Positions 1-7,933 of a stretch of DNA of 20,419 nt are shown here, in pieces (position 1 is the first letter of the stretch; each line of letters opens with the position of its first letter). The position numbers and the translations under genes are program-made. Source of the DNA: Tissierellia bacterium (GTDB lineage: Bacteria; Bacillota_A; Clostridia; Tissierellales; Peptoniphilaceae). The stretch is from positions 1 through 20,419 of the forward strand of contig JAAZCH010000144.1 in assembly GCA_012513395.1 (NCBI GenBank), given 5' to 3'. The notes under the pieces were generated by a model. The model ran no database searches, was not told the origin of the DNA, and worked only from the letters and a program-made list of their open reading frames with translations.

Positions 1-1
1 A

Positions 2-658
2 CAAGACGAAATTCCTTTTTTGGAATCATTGGACACAAGAGTTTTGGTTAATGTCAGTGGGAGTTATATTGATGAATATTTAAAAATAATCGAAGAGATA
101 AATGACACAAATATAGATTTTATCGAATTAAATATTTCGTGTCCCAATGTGAAAGAGGGAGGAATGGCATTTGGAATTAAATGCGACTCAGCCTTTGATA
201 TAGTCACTCAGGCTAAAAAAATTTCAAAAAAACCCATGATTGTAAAATTATCTCCCAATGCAGAAGATATAATCGAAATGGGAATAGCTTGTGAAGAAGC
301 AGGAGCAGATGGACTATCTCTAGTAAATACATTTAAAGCCATGGCGATAGATATAGAAAACAGAAAGCCAGTTTTTGATAATGTAACTGCCGGACTATCA
401 GGTCCAGCAATTAAACCCATAGCCCTTCGAATGGTTTACGAAGTTTGCAAGAATGTAAATATTCCAGTAATTGGACTAGGTGGGATTATGAATTATAAAG
501 ATGTCCTAGAATATATTATGGCAGGAGCAACAGCAGTCCAAATAGGAACTGCAACTTTTTCAGATCCGTTAGCTATGGTAAAAATAATTGAAGATTTGGA
601 AAGTTATATGGAAAAAAATAATATAAAAAACTTGGAAGAGATTAGGGGAATTATCTAA
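2..658 (+). CDS. pyrD: Dihydroorotate dehydrogenase, class 1B-like (3' part; 5' end outside window)
   Basis: Oxidises dihydroorotate or, with NADH through PyrK, reduces orotate, using FMN in the cytoplasm. The reading frame is open to the left edge from position 2, so about 85 N-terminal residues lie outside; nothing suggests truncation in the genome. Visible motifs are the catalytic-cysteine loop [13 protein letters not shown], the FMN-contacting KLSPNA, SLVNTF, AGLSGPA and GLGGI segments, and GTATF near the C-terminus. Over the shared 179 residues it is about 55% identical by hand count to the second PyrD at 6941-7846, so they are diverged paralogues. A strong terminator at 681 separates it from the downstream operon. 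I infer that this copy belongs to another transcription unit, perhaps the biosynthetic pyr operon, but the upstream neighbours are not visible. Confidence 0.93.
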   Translation, partial: QDEIPFLESLDTRVLVNVSGSYIDEYLKIIEEINDTNIDFIELNISCPNVKEGGMAFGIKCDSAFDIVTQAKKISKKPMIVKLSPNAEDIIEMGIACEEAGADGLSLVNTFKAMAIDIENRKPVFDNVTAGLSGPAIKPIALRMVYEVCKNVNIPVIGLGGIMNYKDVLEYIMAGATAVQIGTATFSDPLAMVKIIEDLESYMEKNNIKNLEEIRGII

Positions 659-680
659 ATTGAATAGTTAACTTAATATA

Positions 681-719
681 AAATCTGCTACTTGAACCCA
701 CACGAGTGGCAGATTTTTT
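681..719 (+). terminator. Intrinsic terminator after first pyrD
   Basis: A 12-bp stem (681-692 with 705-716, one G-U pair) with a 12-nt loop is followed by a run of T. It starts 23 nt after the pyrD stop and precedes the promoter of the next operon. Confidence 0.9.
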
Positions 720-783
720 ATTTATTAAAGTATATTTTGTATGTAAGTACAAAACAATTTATAAAATTTTTTATTATGGTACA

Positions 784-812
784 TTGAAAAGTAATTTTGT
801 AATTGATAACAT
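784..812 (+). promoter_or_regulatory. Sigma-A type promoter of the putative orotate-catabolic operon
   Basis: TTGAAA (784-789), a 17-nt spacer and TAACAT (807-812) preceded by TGA, giving an extended -10. The surrounding TTGATAACATATA string recurs in the promoter before purC (13178-13206). It is the only good promoter between the pyrD terminator and the hydrolase start at 874, and it implies a leader of about 55 nt. Confidence 0.65.
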
Positions 813-834
813 ATAAGCTAAGAAAAGGTTTTCA

Positions 835-844
835 TTTCGCGAAA
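835..844. promoter_or_regulatory. Candidate operator, perfect 10-bp palindrome
   Basis: TTTCGCGAAA is a perfect palindrome lying 23 nt downstream of the -10 box and 29 nt before the start codon at 874. It is CG-centred in AT-rich surroundings. An imperfect inverted repeat also flanks it (828-834 with 848-854, including G-U pairs), so an RNA hairpin is an alternative. A binding site for the operon's own PucR regulator is an inference from position only. Confidence 0.3.
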
Positions 845-873
845 AGTGTGAGAATCAAACAGGAGAAGTTATT

Positions 874-2085
874 ATGAAATTGGAATTGCAAAAAAATATT
901 GATTACATAATGAAAGAATTTTATCCCATTGGTGCTTCGACAGAAGGTGGCGTAACTAGATTGGGGTATTCTGAAGTAGAAGATCAGATGCACAATAAAT
1001 TTTTGGAAATGGCTAAATCATTTGGATTAAATACCGAAGTAGACGAAGTGGGAAATAGTTATGCATATCTAGGAGAGTTTGATAAATATCATTTGATGGG
1101 TTCCCATCTAGATTCTGTTATAAATGCAGGACGTTATGACGGAATAGTAGGGGTGGCAGTTGGACTTGCCGTTATGAAATTATTAGTAGAACAAGGAAAA
1201 ACTATTCCTGTAAAAACCGTGGCTTTTAGATGTGAGGAATCTGCAAACTTCATGAGTGCCCTTATGGGAAGTGGATTGATTTCAGGATTGACGAAGTTTG
1301 ATGATGTAAAGAATTTAAAAGGATTAGATGGAATTACACTGGAAGAGATATTTACTGAAAGGGGATATTCACATAATCCCAAAACTATTGACGGCGTTAT
1401 AGACTATACAGAATTACATATTGAACAAGGAAGAGTTCTGGAAGAAAATAATAATGAAATAGGAATAGTAAATGTAATTGCAGGTGGGATAAAAATCCTC
1501 GGAGAAGTAGATGGTATGGCAGAGCATGCTGGGGCTACTCCCATGGATTTGAGAATAGATAGTTTGGCGGCTGTTGCTGAAATAATCTTGGAAGTAGAAA
1601 AACTAGCCTCTACAGAAACTGAAACTTCTGTCGGTACAGTAGGATTTATAGAAAATCATCCAAATGCTATGAATGTAGTTCCAGGGGTTACGAAATTTTC
1701 TGTAGACTTAAGAGACATTCACAACGAGTCTATGAATATCTTGAAAGAAAAAGTAGTGAAGTCCATAGAAAAAATTTGTAAAAAAAGAAATCTATCTTAT
1801 AGAATAGAAATAACAGGAAAAACTCCAGCTGCACATTTATCCAGTAGGATGATAAAAGAATTTGAAGAAATAGCAAAAAAAGATAATTACAAATACCAAA
1901 TTATGCCTAGTGGAGCCAGCCATGATTGTTTGAAGATGAATGAATTGTTTGAATCAGTTTTGATTTTCATACCTTGTAAAGGCGGCATCAGTCACAATCC
2001 CTTGGAGTACGCCAGCGTAGAAAACATGGCATTAGGTGGAGAAATTATATTAAAATATCTACTAAAGAAAAATCAATTGCTATAA
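874..2085 (+). CDS. M20-family Zn-dependent N-carbamoyl-amino-acid hydrolase (candidate ureidosuccinase)
   Basis: A cytosolic metallo-amidohydrolase of the hydantoinase/carbamoylase branch of M20 (relatives: L-N-carbamoylase, allantoate amidohydrolase, beta-ureidopropionase). The 403 aa match the family length. Metal and catalytic residues are in order: H78 in GSHLDS, D89 in GRYDG, E121-E122, H182 in ELHIEQG, H218 in EHAGATPM with the following RIDS, and H350/H374 in GASHD and GGISHNP. A strong AGGAG at 861-865 sits 8 nt before ATG. It is the first gene of an operon with dihydroorotase and PyrK/PyrD, so I infer the substrate is N-carbamoyl-L-aspartate, giving aspartate, CO2 and ammonia. The segment after the catalytic glutamates reads EESANF rather than the common EEGSRF. 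Allantoate or another carbamoyl amino acid cannot be excluded. Confidence 0.88.
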   Translation: MKLELQKNIDYIMKEFYPIGASTEGGVTRLGYSEVEDQMHNKFLEMAKSFGLNTEVDEVGNSYAYLGEFDKYHLMGSHLDSVINAGRYDGIVGVAVGLAVMKLLVEQGKTIPVKTVAFRCEESANFMSALMGSGLISGLTKFDDVKNLKGLDGITLEEIFTERGYSHNPKTIDGVIDYTELHIEQGRVLEENNNEIGIVNVIAGGIKILGEVDGMAEHAGATPMDLRIDSLAAVAEIILEVEKLASTETETSVGTVGFIENHPNAMNVVPGVTKFSVDLRDIHNESMNILKEKVVKSIEKICKKRNLSYRIEITGKTPAAHLSSRMIKEFEEIAKKDNYKYQIMPSGASHDCLKMNELFESVLIFIPCKGGISHNPLEYASVENMALGGEIILKYLLKKNQLL

Positions 2086-2138
2086 TGATAGAGTAAAATT
2101 GTATTGATGAAGCTTCAATATCAAAGAAGGTGATGGAA

Positions 2139-3239
2139 TTGGTGAAACTCAGTGAGTTATTGTTGCATAGAGGTTTGGATAGGATTACTTATTTAACTTC
2201 AAAGAATATGCCAGATAAGCTGGTAAAAGAAATAACAGTGATGGAAGTTCCCGAAGTCTCCAGGTGGCTTCATGGAAATGAGTTGGTGCTTACTAGTTTG
2301 TATGCTGTCAAGGATTCTGTAGATGCCCAAATCGATTTAATTCGAGAGCTAAAAACTGTAAATTGCAGTGGATTGTTAGTAAAACTAGGGCCTTATGTAA
2401 AAAAATTGGATTCAAGTGTCATAAGTATTGCCGAAGAATTGGAAATTCCCATACTCTTGATACCTAGTAATATGACTTATGTGGAAATTATTGGTTCTGG
2501 AACTAGGATTATTCATAGAGAAGAGGAAGATATATTTTGTATCGAAAATGTTTTAAGAAAATTTTTGCGAGGACAAAATGTAGACGAATTTGAACTCAAT
2601 GAATTGAATAGACTTTTCAATGTGAGTGATTTGGGTGACTTGTATTTTGTAAATGTTTTAAGTACTTCGGATAAATGTGGAGATATTTTCAGCGAAAGTG
2701 TCACTACTTATAAAACTAGATACAGTAAGTTTAATGTGAATACGATTATTTCTAAAAATGATGAAGACTTAAAAAAACATTTGACTTTATTGAAAACTGA
2801 ATTGTCTAAAACCTACGATTGCTTGTTCATCGTTGGGGATATTAACAAAAACATATTGGAAATAAAAAGAGATTTTGAAATGCTATACAAAGTTTTAGAC
2901 AGGTATGGCGAAATAAAAAGAGAAGGAATTAATTTATACTTAAAAGACGATATTGAAGAATATATAAACGAATACAATTTCTATAACACAAAGGGGAAAA
3001 GATACTATCAAAGATACTTATTGGATTTGAATTTCGAAGAACTTAACACATTGAAAGCGTATTTAAAAAATAATTTCAATATCATGGAGACTTCGGAGGA
3101 ATTGTATCTTCATAAAAATACAATTAGATACAGATTAGGAAGTATCGAGGAGAAAACCGAATTATATTTATCTAATTTCGAGGATATTGTAAAATTGTAT
3201 TACGGATTAAAGTATTTGGAATTTATTGCAAAGGAGTAG
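2139..3239 (+). CDS. PucR-family transcriptional regulator
   Basis: Transcription factor with an N-terminal PucR domain (about residues 3-120, beginning with KLSELL) and a C-terminal PucR-type helix-turn-helix (about 300-365) containing the typical LYLHKNTIRYRL recognition segment. The middle is variable. The family is best known from purine catabolism (B. subtilis PucR) and normally senses a pathway metabolite. Start choice: SD-like AGAAGGTG (2125-2132) gives 6-nt spacing to TTG at 2139. ATG at 2133 and GTG at 2130 sit on or against the SD, and GTG at 2142 is also possible. It lies 53 nt after the hydrolase and 34 nt before dihydroorotase, on the same strand, so it is an internal and probably autoregulating member of the operon. 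The ligand (orotate, dihydroorotate or carbamoyl-aspartate) is unknown. Confidence 0.87.
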   Translation: MVKLSELLLHRGLDRITYLTSKNMPDKLVKEITVMEVPEVSRWLHGNELVLTSLYAVKDSVDAQIDLIRELKTVNCSGLLVKLGPYVKKLDSSVISIAEELEIPILLIPSNMTYVEIIGSGTRIIHREEEDIFCIENVLRKFLRGQNVDEFELNELNRLFNVSDLGDLYFVNVLSTSDKCGDIFSESVTTYKTRYSKFNVNTIISKNDEDLKKHLTLLKTELSKTYDCLFIVGDINKNILEIKRDFEMLYKVLDRYGEIKREGINLYLKDDIEEYINEYNFYNTKGKRYYQRYLLDLNFEELNTLKAYLKNNFNIMETSEELYLHKNTIRYRLGSIEEKTELYLSNFEDIVKLYYGLKYLEFIAKE

Positions 3240-3273
3240 AATTTTTACTCACCAAATTACGAGGAGGACATAT

Positions 3274-4548
3274 ATGTTAATCAAAAATGGAAGACTAATA
3301 GACCCGAGTCAAGATCTAGATGGACTACTTGATTTGAGAATTACAGATGGAAAAGTTTCAGAGATTGGAGAAAATTTAGAACCCAATAATGAAGAAGAAG
3401 TAGTCGATGCCAAAGGATTTATAGTCTCACCAGGATTTGTAGATGCTCATGTGCATTTTAGAGACCCAGGATTTCTTTACAAAGAAGATATTTTTTCAGG
3501 ATCTGAAGCTGCAGCTGCCGGCGGTTATACAAGTGTAATCTGTATGGCTAATACAAATCCAGTTATGGACAATTTAGAGACGTTAAAGTATTTTACTGAC
3601 CGAGCAAAAGAATCTATCATCAACGTCTACACCATTTCTGCTTTAACCAAAGGCTTAAAAGGCGAAGAGCTGGTGGACATGGAAGAGATGATTGAAAACG
3701 GCGCGGTAGGATTTTCTGATGATGGAATTCCCAATATGAATATAAATATCGTATTAGAGGGAATTGAAAGGGCGAAAAATTTAGACGTACCGATTTCATT
3801 TCATGAAGAACATCCTGCTTTGAATAAGGTAAATGGAATAAACGAAGGAAAGGTTTCAAAGGAATTAGGATTAGGCGGAGCGCCCAATGTCTCAGAAGAT
3901 ATTATGGTAGCTAGAGATGCGGCACTTAGCCTGCACACAGGGGGAAAAATTTGTATCCAACATATCTCATCTGGTGAGGCGGTAGATATTGTAAGAAGAT
4001 ATAAAAATAAAGGAGCAAATCTATATGCGGAAGTAACTCCAAATCATTTCTCCAAGACTGAAGAAATTCTACTTGAGAAAGGAGCTCTTGCAAAAATAAA
4101 CCCTCCTATAAGAACAGAAGATGACAGACGGGAAATATTAAAAGGACTTGCAGATAACACGCTCACAATTATAGCAACGGATCACGCACCTCACGCGGCT
4201 GAAGAAAAATCAGGTCCCATAGAAAAAGCCATGAGCGGATTAATCGGCTTAGAGACTTCTTTGTCTTTGGGAATTACAAATTTAACTTCTAAGGGAATAA
4301 TCAGTATCAACAAACTAATAGAGAAGATGACGATTAACCCTGCAAGATTATACAAATTAAATGCTGGTACTTTAGAAGTTGGTTCAGTTGGAGATGTGAC
4401 GATTTTTGATGAAAATGAAACTTACACAGTTGAAAATTTTAAATCCAAATCTAGCAATTCACCTTATATCGGTGAGGAATTACAAGGAAAAATAAAGTAC
4501 ACGATAGTTAGAGGAAAGGTAGTTTATTCGAAAGGGGAAATATTATGA
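3274..4548 (+). CDS. pyrC: Dihydroorotase, class I
   Basis: Zn-dependent amidohydrolase interconverting N-carbamoyl-L-aspartate and dihydroorotate in the cytosol. The 424 aa carry the full class I set: metal ligands H59 and H61 with substrate-binding R63 in HVHFRDPG, N93 in MANTNP, bridging Asp in FSDDG (147-151), H177, H230 in QHISS, EVTPNHF, KINPPIR and catalytic D303 in ATDHAPH. These motifs, especially HxHxR and NTNP, favour dihydroorotase over hydantoinase/dihydropyrimidinase. Start: GAGGAGG (3261-3267) lies 6 nt before ATG 3274; an in-frame extension upstream has no support. It overlaps the next ORF by 4 nt (ATGA). The neighbours are a carbamoylase, a transporter and PyrK/PyrD, not pyrB or carAB, so it probably runs in the hydrolytic direction here. 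The direction is inference. Confidence 0.93.
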   Translation: MLIKNGRLIDPSQDLDGLLDLRITDGKVSEIGENLEPNNEEEVVDAKGFIVSPGFVDAHVHFRDPGFLYKEDIFSGSEAAAAGGYTSVICMANTNPVMDNLETLKYFTDRAKESIINVYTISALTKGLKGEELVDMEEMIENGAVGFSDDGIPNMNINIVLEGIERAKNLDVPISFHEEHPALNKVNGINEGKVSKELGLGGAPNVSEDIMVARDAALSLHTGGKICIQHISSGEAVDIVRRYKNKGANLYAEVTPNHFSKTEEILLEKGALAKINPPIRTEDDRREILKGLADNTLTIIATDHAPHAAEEKSGPIEKAMSGLIGLETSLSLGITNLTSKGIISINKLIEKMTINPARLYKLNAGTLEVGSVGDVTIFDENETYTVENFKSKSSNSPYIGEELQGKIKYTIVRGKVVYSKGEIL

Positions 4549-4760
4549 AGAAGATGAATCACAAATTGATTTTGGGCATTTTTGTAGTGCTATTGTTAGC
4601 GGGTATGGTGCCAACTCAATTTACTGCAACTCCAGATCCAATATTTTTTGGATGGTTGCCTGGGCCGCTGCTTTATTGGTGGGGACTTATGGCGATAAAT
4701 TTAATTTTCGTATTGATAGTTGCGAAACAGTTTGTAGACAGTGACGAAGGAGAGGATTAA
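4545..4760 (+). CDS. Small two-helix membrane protein, DUF3311-like, partner of the symporter
   Basis: 71 aa with two predicted transmembrane helices (about 8-26 and 42-62), a proline- and tryptophan-rich connecting loop and an acidic C-terminal tail ending DSDEGED. Size, topology and position directly before a sodium:solute symporter match DUF3311-type accessory proteins, comparable in layout to YhdT before PanF. It starts within the dihydroorotase stop (ATGA overlap), with AAAGGGG 7 nt upstream, and ends 1 nt before the symporter start, so translation of the three is probably coupled. A role in assembly or activity of the symporter is inferred. Confidence 0.8.
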   Translation: MKKMNHKLILGIFVVLLLAGMVPTQFTATPDPIFFGWLPGPLLYWWGLMAINLIFVLIVAKQFVDSDEGED

Positions 4761-4761
4761 A

Positions 4762-6228
4762 ATGTCAAGCATTCAAGTTTTTAGTTTTATAATAATAGTA
4801 GGATATTTAGCTTCTTTAATTCTAATTATCTACAACAAAAAAAGAAAAGAGTCTAAAGAAAAAGAAAGTGCTGAGAGTTTCTTTATGGCTAGTAGAGGAG
4901 TAAACGCAGTCTTACTACCGCTTACGATGATAGCAGCGATGCAAAGTACATTTGCGTTTTTAGGAGCTCCGGGAATGTATTACACCCACGGCATCTCTTA
5001 TATGGTACTTATTTTGAGCCAAGTTTGGGTAGCACTAATGGTACTTTATTTTGGAAATAGAATTAGAATTTTGGCTAATAGATACAACTATATCTCTATT
5101 GGAGAATATATGGAAGATAGATTCCAAAGTAGATATCTAAATATTTTGGCATCTGTAATCTCAGTAACAATGACAATGGTGTTCTTGTCCATGCAATATG
5201 TAGGAAATGCAAGAGCGATGCAAGTAGTAACAGGAGGATTAGTTCCTTATAACGTAGCAATTTTAATCGGCGTAATTTTTTCTTTGATATACGTTTCAGT
5301 AGGTGGAGCTAGTGGTGTAGTACTTATAGACGCTGTGCAAGCAGTTGTGCTTATGATAGGAATTGTAATTGCAGCAGTAATAGCATTGGTACCAGTAGGA
5401 GGAATCCAAAGTCTGTTCCAAAAAACCCTAGAAACTGCACCAGAATTATTATCTCGTCCAGGTCCAAAGGGACTTTATGCGAATAAGTATTGGATAATGC
5501 AATTTATCGTATTGCCATTTGGAATTTGGTTCTGTCCACATATTTGGGCAAGATCCCTTATGGCAAAGGACAAAAAGGCTATCGCCATGTCGGCAATTAG
5601 TATTCCAGTATCCCAAGTTTTAATTTATGCATTTTCAACTTTATTTGTAGGACTTGCAGGACATCAATTACTTGGAACTCTAGATGCAGCAGACAATGTA
5701 TTACCATTGATGATGAAGAATTATTCTAACTGGCTTGTAGCGGCTATAATAATGGCAGCAGCAACGGCAGCGGGAATGTCTACAATAAACTCTATGCTTC
5801 TTGAAGTTACTAAAATTGTGTCACAAGACTTAGTACTTTACAAAAAGAAAGACACAGTATCTGATGCAGAAAATATGAGAGTGACTAGAATTATTATTGT
5901 AGTAATAGCAGTTATTTCTGCAGCGATAGCATTAAAACCACCAGCAACTCTAGTACAAGTTGTACAAGACGTAGCCTATACAGGACTTGCCCAATTGGCG
6001 CCAGGATTTATCTTGAGTTTATATTGGAAGAAAGTTTCTAGACAAGGTGTTGCAGCTGGTATGACATTTGGTATCGTAACATTATTCGCACTTAGAATTT
6101 TGCAACTTACTCCGATGGGTTATCCAGGATTTATGTGGGCATTTTTCGGAAATATTATAATAACAGTTGGATTGTCTTTGATGAACGGCGAAAAAGATCC
6201 AAGAGTGGAAGAAAGATTTTTCTTTTAG
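4762..6228 (+). CDS. Sodium:solute symporter (SSS/SLC5 family), candidate orotate transporter
   Basis: Integral membrane Na+-coupled transporter of 488 aa with about 13 hydrophobic helices along its whole length. Family-typical segments are QSTFAFLGAPGMYY (61-74) in the first core helices, the PHIWARSLMAKD loop after about residue 245, and AAATAAGMSTINSMLLE in the later core. GAAGGAGAGG (4746-4755) precedes ATG 4762 by 6 nt; an in-frame GTG at 4741 lies upstream of this SD and is not used. The gene is followed by pyrK after 12 nt. SSS members carry substrates as different as pantothenate, proline and acetate, so the family alone does not give the substrate. Its place between dihydroorotase and PyrK/PyrD suggests orotate, dihydroorotate or ureidosuccinate. 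Confidence 0.88.
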   Translation: MSSIQVFSFIIIVGYLASLILIIYNKKRKESKEKESAESFFMASRGVNAVLLPLTMIAAMQSTFAFLGAPGMYYTHGISYMVLILSQVWVALMVLYFGNRIRILANRYNYISIGEYMEDRFQSRYLNILASVISVTMTMVFLSMQYVGNARAMQVVTGGLVPYNVAILIGVIFSLIYVSVGGASGVVLIDAVQAVVLMIGIVIAAVIALVPVGGIQSLFQKTLETAPELLSRPGPKGLYANKYWIMQFIVLPFGIWFCPHIWARSLMAKDKKAIAMSAISIPVSQVLIYAFSTLFVGLAGHQLLGTLDAADNVLPLMMKNYSNWLVAAIIMAAATAAGMSTINSMLLEVTKIVSQDLVLYKKKDTVSDAENMRVTRIIIVVIAVISAAIALKPPATLVQVVQDVAYTGLAQLAPGFILSLYWKKVSRQGVAAGMTFGIVTLFALRILQLTPMGYPGFMWAFFGNIIITVGLSLMNGEKDPRVEERFFF

Positions 6229-6240
6229 AAAGGAAAGTAT

Positions 6241-6948
6241 ATGGGAATAGTAATTTCAAATGAACAATTAAAAAACAAAGAGTATTATATTATAAAAATA
6301 AAAAAAGATAATGAAGCAAAACCTGGGCAGTTTTATATGCTTAGGTCCTGGGATATCCAACCAGTTTTGTCCAGACCGATCAGTGTCTACGATGCAAATG
6401 ACGAAGAAGTTTCGTTTTTGTATAGAGTAGTAGGAGAAGGCACAGAAAACCTCACGAAATTAGAATCTGGGGATGAAATAACCTTGGACGGTCCTTATGG
6501 ATTAGGTTTTCCGTTAAAAGAAAATGCCAAAGCTCTTTTAATCGGTGGAGGAATTGGGATAGCACCACTTTATTATTTGGGAAAAGAACTTAAAAAGGTT
6601 GGAACCGAAGTGGATATTTATTTTTCACTTAGAGGAGAAGAAATAATTCGAGAAGAACTGACAGAGGCATCAGATAATTTGGTATTAAAAACCAATGAAC
6701 GAGTTGTAGCTCTACCTAATTATGCGGATTATGATGTAGTTTACACTTGTGGACCAGAGAGACTTATGGAAGATGTCTACGAAAATACAAAAGCAGCGGG
6801 CATTCCACTTTACGCTTCATTCGAAAAGAAAATGGGCTGCGGTTTCGGCGTTTGCTCAGGATGTACCCAACACACTGCCGATGGAAATAAGCTAGTTTGT
6901 AAAGACGGACCAGTGTTTTTAGGAGAGGAGGTTTTTGAACTTGACTAA
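6241..6948 (+). CDS. pyrK: Dihydroorotate dehydrogenase B, electron-transfer subunit
   Basis: FAD and [2Fe-2S] subunit that links the PyrD FMN site to NAD(H). The 235 aa show the FAD-binding RPISVYD (45-51), the pyridine-nucleotide site GGGIGIAPL (102-110) and CGPERLM (170-176), and the C-terminal iron-sulfur cysteines C200, C205, C208 and C220. The SD AAAGGAAAG lies just before ATG 6241. The stop overlaps the pyrD start by 8 nt, consistent with a co-translated heterotetrameric PyrD2K2 enzyme. Because this enzyme type is NAD-linked it can reduce orotate with NADH, which is the first step of anaerobic orotate breakdown. Confidence 0.95.
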   Translation: MGIVISNEQLKNKEYYIIKIKKDNEAKPGQFYMLRSWDIQPVLSRPISVYDANDEEVSFLYRVVGEGTENLTKLESGDEITLDGPYGLGFPLKENAKALLIGGGIGIAPLYYLGKELKKVGTEVDIYFSLRGEEIIREELTEASDNLVLKTNERVVALPNYADYDVVYTCGPERLMEDVYENTKAAGIPLYASFEKKMGCGFGVCSGCTQHTADGNKLVCKDGPVFLGEEVFELD

Positions 6949-7846
6949 TTTAAAAGTGAATTTTGCTGGAGTGGAGTTTAAAAATCCTTTGGCTCTAGCA
7001 TCAGGTACAGCAGGATATGGAGATATTCTCTACGAGATGTACGACTTAGAAAAGCTTGGGGGAATTTCTACAAAGGGACTTACTCTTAACGGCTCTCCAG
7101 GAAATAAGGGCAATCGAATTTGGGAAAGTCCAGCAGGAGTTATGAACAGCATTGGACTAGAAAATATCGGCGTCAGACGATATGCAGATGAAATAGTTCC
7201 ATATCTAGAAGACAAAGACATTGTTCACATAGTCAACTTAGGTGGAAATAGCGAATATGATTATTTAAAAGGGATAGAAATTTTAAATCCCCACAAGAGC
7301 ATCGACATAATAGAGCTAAATATTTCCTGTCCAAATGTAAAAGAAGGGGGCATGAGTTTCGGAGTAGATTGTGACGTGGCAAGAGACTTGGTAAGAAAAG
7401 TTCGCCAAAACACCGATCATAAACTCGTGATTAAACTTTCTCCCAATGCAAGAGATATAGTAGAGATGGCGAAGATGTGTGAAGAAGAAGGAGCAGACGG
7501 AGTTTCCTTGGTAAATACATTTTTAGGAATGGCAATAGATATTTATAAAAAAGAACCGATTTTTAATAATATCTACGCAGGACTTTCAGGTCCAGCGGTT
7601 AAACCAATAGCTCTTCGAATGGTTCACCAAGTAGCCCAAGAAGTGAAAATTCCCATAATGGGACTAGGGGGCATCAGCACAGCAAGAGATGCCATAGAAT
7701 TTCTACTAGCAGGAGCCACTGTAATCCAAGTAGGCACAGCCACATTTATGAAACCAGATATCGGACTAGACATTATAGATGGCATAGAAAAATACTTGGA
7801 AGAACAAGGCATTGATGATGTGAATAAAATAATAGGAATAGTTTAA
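6941..7846 (+). CDS. pyrD: Dihydroorotate dehydrogenase B, catalytic subunit (second copy)
   Basis: FMN-dependent TIM-barrel enzyme, 301 aa, complete. C130 in [13 protein letters not shown] is the catalytic base characteristic of class 1 enzymes. Also present are LASGTAG near the N-terminus, [34 protein letters not shown] and GTATF. Start: the purine-rich SD AGGAGAGGAGG (6921-6931) is 9 nt from TTG 6941 but only 3 nt from TTG 6935, so 6941 is preferred. It overlaps pyrK by 8 nt. It is a paralogue of the first PyrD (2-658), about 55% identical in the shared part. Last gene of the operon, closed by the terminator at 7887. Confidence 0.95.
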   Translation: MTNLKVNFAGVEFKNPLALASGTAGYGDILYEMYDLEKLGGISTKGLTLNGSPGNKGNRIWESPAGVMNSIGLENIGVRRYADEIVPYLEDKDIVHIVNLGGNSEYDYLKGIEILNPHKSIDIIELNISCPNVKEGGMSFGVDCDVARDLVRKVRQNTDHKLVIKLSPNARDIVEMAKMCEEEGADGVSLVNTFLGMAIDIYKKEPIFNNIYAGLSGPAVKPIALRMVHQVAQEVKIPIMGLGGISTARDAIEFLLAGATVIQVGTATFMKPDIGLDIIDGIEKYLEEQGIDDVNKIIGIV

Positions 7847-7852
7847 AAAACA

Positions 7853-7887
7853 GTTAAAAGTTAAGAGTTAAAAGTGAAAAGTTTAAA
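7853..7887 (+). repeat. Heptanucleotide tandem repeat, five units, after pyrD
   Basis: Five 7-nt units in register: GTTAAAA, GTTAAGA, GTTAAAA, GTGAAAA, GTTTAAA. The array starts 6 nt after the pyrD stop and runs into the terminator stem. A second heptad array with a similar GT-initial unit lies beside the stop of the GNAT gene (8638-8668). Confidence 0.7.
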
Positions 7888-7933
7888 AACGTCCCACAAT
7901 TTTAAAAATAAATTGTGGGACGTTTATTATTTT
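7887..7933. terminator. Bidirectional intrinsic terminator between pyrD and the acetyltransferase
   Basis: A perfect 15-bp stem (7887-7901 with 7911-7925), 9-nt loop, followed on the plus strand by TATTATTTTT and on the minus strand by TTTTTAAAC. It serves both convergent genes and overlaps the last codons of the minus-strand gene ending at 7927. Confidence 0.9.

Noticed and set aside
2..658. First pyrD as a pseudogene fragment
   Set aside because: The frame is open to the window edge and all visible motifs are intact, so it is cut by the window, not broken.
2081..2086. TATAAT as an internal promoter for pucR
   Set aside because: No -35 at the right distance, and it overlaps the end of the hydrolase gene in AT-rich DNA.
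2108..2117. Palindrome TGAAGCTTCA before pucR as an operator
   Set aside because: Short, AT-rich surroundings, within a small intergenic gap, no good promoter beside it; chance is likely.
3274..4548. Hydantoinase or dihydropyrimidinase instead of dihydroorotase
   Set aside because: HVHFRDPG, MANTNP, FSDDG, KINPPIR and ATDHAPH are class I dihydroorotase motifs.
4741..4761. GTG start at 4741 for the symporter
   Set aside because: It lies upstream of the SD GAAGGAGAGG, which is correctly spaced for ATG 4762.
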